In this document: positions 62,243 through 64,000 of the stretch, one piece after another | Layout of the letters: each line of letters opens with the position of its first letter | How positions within the stretch are numbered: the first letter of the stretch is position 1 | Assembly: GCF_020037475.1 (NCBI RefSeq) | Contig: NZ_JAIQDB010000006.1 | Location: 1 to 64,000, forward strand | Length of the DNA stretch: 64,000 nt | Origin: Sutcliffiella deserti | GTDB taxonomy: Bacteria > Bacillota > Bacilli > Bacillales > Bacillaceae_I | Reading direction: 5' to 3' | Notes under the pieces: model-generated | Told to the model about the DNA's origin: nothing | Seen by the model: the letters and a program-made list of their open reading frames with translations, nothing else | Database searches by the model: none | Made by a program: the position numbers and the translations under genes

Positions 62243-63223
62243 ATGAAAGCTGTTCAACTTAAAGAATATGGCGGTCCAGAAGTCCTAAAAGTGGTAGAGC
62301 TGGACAAACCGGAACCACAGGGCCATGAGGTGCTGATTGAGGTTCATGCTGTCGGAGTTAACTATGCCGATACTGCAAGAAGACAGGGACAATATGTCGT
62401 CCCTACACCGCTTCCATTTGTACCAGGTGCTGAAGTGGCTGGTGTTGTTGTCCAAGCAGGAGAAAAAGCGAGCATAAAACCTGGTACACGAGTAGTCACC
62501 CTTATAGAATCTGGCGGGTATGCGGAGTTTGCGATAGCAGACGGACGCGGAGTTATTCCTCTTCCTGAAGGGCTGGACTTTCAAGTTGCTGTTGCCCTGC
62601 CCCTTCAAGGCTTAAGTGCCTACCATATTTTAAAAACGATGGGAAGACTTGAAAAAGGGGAAACTGTCCTTGTTCATGCGGCAGCTGGTGGCGTGGGAAC
62701 CATCGCCGTTCAGCTGGCAAAACTGTTTGGAGCAGGAAAAGTAATTGCCACTGCAAGTACAGAGGAAAAGCTTGAGCTTGCCAAGGAAATGGGGGCAGAT
62801 GTACTCGTAAACTACACAAAAGAAGGCTGGGAAAAGGAAGTTTTAGATGCAACCGGCGGAAAAGGGGTCAATGTGGCCTTGGAAATGGCTGGTGGTAAAG
62901 TCTTTTACAACACATTAAAATGTCTTGCAACCTTTGGACGTCTAGTTATTTATGGAGTTGCCAGCGGAGAACAAAGTAATTTCCACCCATCCTCTCTCAT
63001 GGCAAGAAATCAATCCGTCATCGGCTTCTTCCTACCGCAAATTATGAGAAAGCCGGAGCTGCTCCAGCCTAGCATGAAAGAACTGTTAACCTATGTTGCA
63101 GAAGGAAAGCTTAAGCTTACCATCGGAGAAGTGCAAAAATTAGAAAACGCTGCTGAGATTCACACTCTTATGCAGTCCCGAAAAACAAAAGGGAAGCTAA
63201 TTCTAGAACCGAATAGAGCGTAA
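62243..63223 (+). CDS. Zinc-free NADPH:quinone oxidoreductase family protein
   Basis: The 326-aa medium-chain dehydrogenase/reductase opens MKAVQLKEYGGPEVLKVVEL and has VPGAEVAGVV, the nucleotide motif HAAAGGVGTIAVQLAK (about 148-163) and ATASTEEKLELAKEMGADVLVNY. No catalytic or structural zinc cysteines are present, as in QorA-like reductases. It probably uses NADPH to reduce a quinone or an enoyl compound. GTAGGAGGG precedes the ATG. It ends the acyl-CoA cluster. Confidence 0.9.
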   Translation: MKAVQLKEYGGPEVLKVVELDKPEPQGHEVLIEVHAVGVNYADTARRQGQYVVPTPLPFVPGAEVAGVVVQAGEKASIKPGTRVVTLIESGGYAEFAIADGRGVIPLPEGLDFQVAVALPLQGLSAYHILKTMGRLEKGETVLVHAAAGGVGTIAVQLAKLFGAGKVIATASTEEKLELAKEMGADVLVNYTKEGWEKEVLDATGGKGVNVALEMAGGKVFYNTLKCLATFGRLVIYGVASGEQSNFHPSSLMARNQSVIGFFLPQIMRKPELLQPSMKELLTYVAEGKLKLTIGEVQKLENAAEIHTLMQSRKTKGKLILEPNRA

Positions 63224-63225
63224 AA

Positions 63226-63274
63226 GATAGGCCTGTCTTCCTTGCTGATACATTGCAGGAGGGAGGCTTTTTAT
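63226..63274 (+). terminator. Terminator at the end of the acyl-CoA cluster
   Basis: GCCTGTCTTCCTTGC pairs with GCAGGAGGGAGGC (imperfect) and TTTTT follows. Confidence 0.75.
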
Positions 63275-63670
63275 TATATAGCTATGATTAAAGGTTGAAC
63301 TTTCGTGTATATCCACTCCGATTCTGTAGATTGAAGACGTCGAAGGCAAAGCAGGACCACTGAAAACATATGATATTAAATAATATATTGCCAAAATCTT
63401 AAAAGAGATCGATGAATCTTGGTGTACCTAGCTGTTGATTGGTTTACTATCTTGGTTGGAATGAAGTGTATCAAGGGATATTAGATAAAGTTTTGGATGA
63501 AAAATGTAACAGGTAATAATCTTTTTCCTCAGGTAATTAGCTTGGGGTATTTCTTTATGCGAAAAAAATCAATATATAGGTCTAAAGATAGATTGTATTC
63601 CCTTTTTTTATAAATTAGAATAAATCGAAAACTTATTCGCTTATGGAAAATTCAAAAAAAAGGTGAAGAA
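63275..63670. other. Intergenic region without a supported gene
   Basis: About 395 AT-rich bases with only short broken reading frames. No repeat, tRNA or riboswitch pattern was recognised. AAAAGGTGAAGAA, just before 63671, supplies the SD of the last gene. Confidence 0.6.
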
Positions 63671-64000
63671 ATGAACGAAATAAAACTTAGAAGTATGCTG
63701 AAACGTCTCAAGAGTGAAGATCCCGATAAACGTTATGAAGCCTTAGGTATGTTGTATGAATGTAAAGAAGAAGAGGATTTAGAAATCAGAGTGGATCTTT
63801 TAAAGGAAATGGTTGAACTTGCAACCGGTGTCTTTCCTGACCCTGTTGATGATTGGGATAATCCTTCTTATTAATTAATTGACTTTGTGTGTGATTATCC
63901 GATGCCAGAAGTAGTAGCACCTTTAATAGAGTCCTTTGATCTGTTGCCTTCTGATGCAAAGGTCCGTGCGCTGGAACTATTTTTAGCAACCGAAGATGAA
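63671..64000 (+). pseudogene. HEAT-like small protein gene interrupted by an in-frame TAA, running off the window
   Basis: The ORF from ATG 63671 reads MNEIKLRSMLKRLKSED and continues for 67 codons to DDWDNPSY, then TAA (63872-63874). The same frame stays open to the window end and reads sensibly after the stop: LIDFVCDYPMPEVVAPLI then SFDLLPSDAKVRALELFL. The helical-pair pattern suggests a HEAT-like protein with a nonsense mutation, a short first protein followed by a second start (for example GTG 63887), or a sequencing error in TATTAATTAATT. Function unknown. Confidence 0.6.

Overview
The window looks like a chromosomal segment of a low-GC, spore-forming Bacillaceae bacterium. The evidence is strong AGGAGG-type ribosome binding sites, frequent GTG/TTG starts, intrinsic terminators, a YunB sporulation protein, a Prli42 stressosome miniprotein, and a central block (about 32.7-51.6 kb) whose order matches the yqjA-yqjQ region of Bacillus subtilis as I remember it (aromatic exporter, epimerase, carboxyltransferase, YqjE peptidase, PolY1, RNase Z, NamA, YqjN, ProI, YqjP, YqjQ). 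No rRNA, tRNA, CRISPR array or complete insertion sequence was seen.

Layout. 0-4 kb: an RNase J paralogue and oligoendopeptidase F. 4-22 kb: three secreted proteins, namely a GH18 chitinase and two very large subtilisin-like proteases (1709 and about 3516 aa), both ending in three CWB2 cell-wall-binding repeats. 22-26.5 kb: GMP reductase behind a paired PurR-type operator, a 21-bp tandem repeat, a MITE-like element and an amino-acid ABC transporter. 26.8-32.5 kb: an RsbR-type STAS protein, a methionine sulfoxide reductase A whose catalytic codon is TGA, an LTA-synthase-like enzyme and a secreted PepF. 32.7-51.6 kb: the yqj block, interrupted by a three-gene cassette of unknown function, prli42, a stand-alone CheW, yunB, and a two-gene minus-strand operon under two LexA-type boxes. 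51.6-54.4 kb: a lipoprotein, two paralogous membrane proteins and a DUF2935 protein. 54.5-63.2 kb: an acyl-CoA catabolic cluster (two acyl-CoA dehydrogenases, SDR, TetR regulator, 3-hydroxyacyl-CoA dehydrogenase, APH-type kinase, divergent ComB-like phosphatase, quinone oxidoreductase) with two matching TetR-type operators. The end holds a HEAT-like gene broken by an in-frame TAA.

The most striking signal is the msrA gene at 27786-28427. Its in-frame TGA falls exactly on the catalytic cysteine codon of MsrA, and the next 36 bases fold into a hairpin meeting the bacterial SECIS rules. This points to a selenocysteine-containing MsrA in a Bacillus-type organism. Next in interest are the LexA-controlled small-protein operon, and the kinase/dehydrogenase/phosphatase cluster, which resembles the separated halves of ACAD10/11 and the levulinate (lva) pathway. 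The giant protease alternates five GATase/ThuA-like modules with carboxypeptidase-regulatory-like domains. A MITE copy with perfect terminal inverted repeats and a perfect 8-bp target duplication sits inside the acyl-CoA operon.
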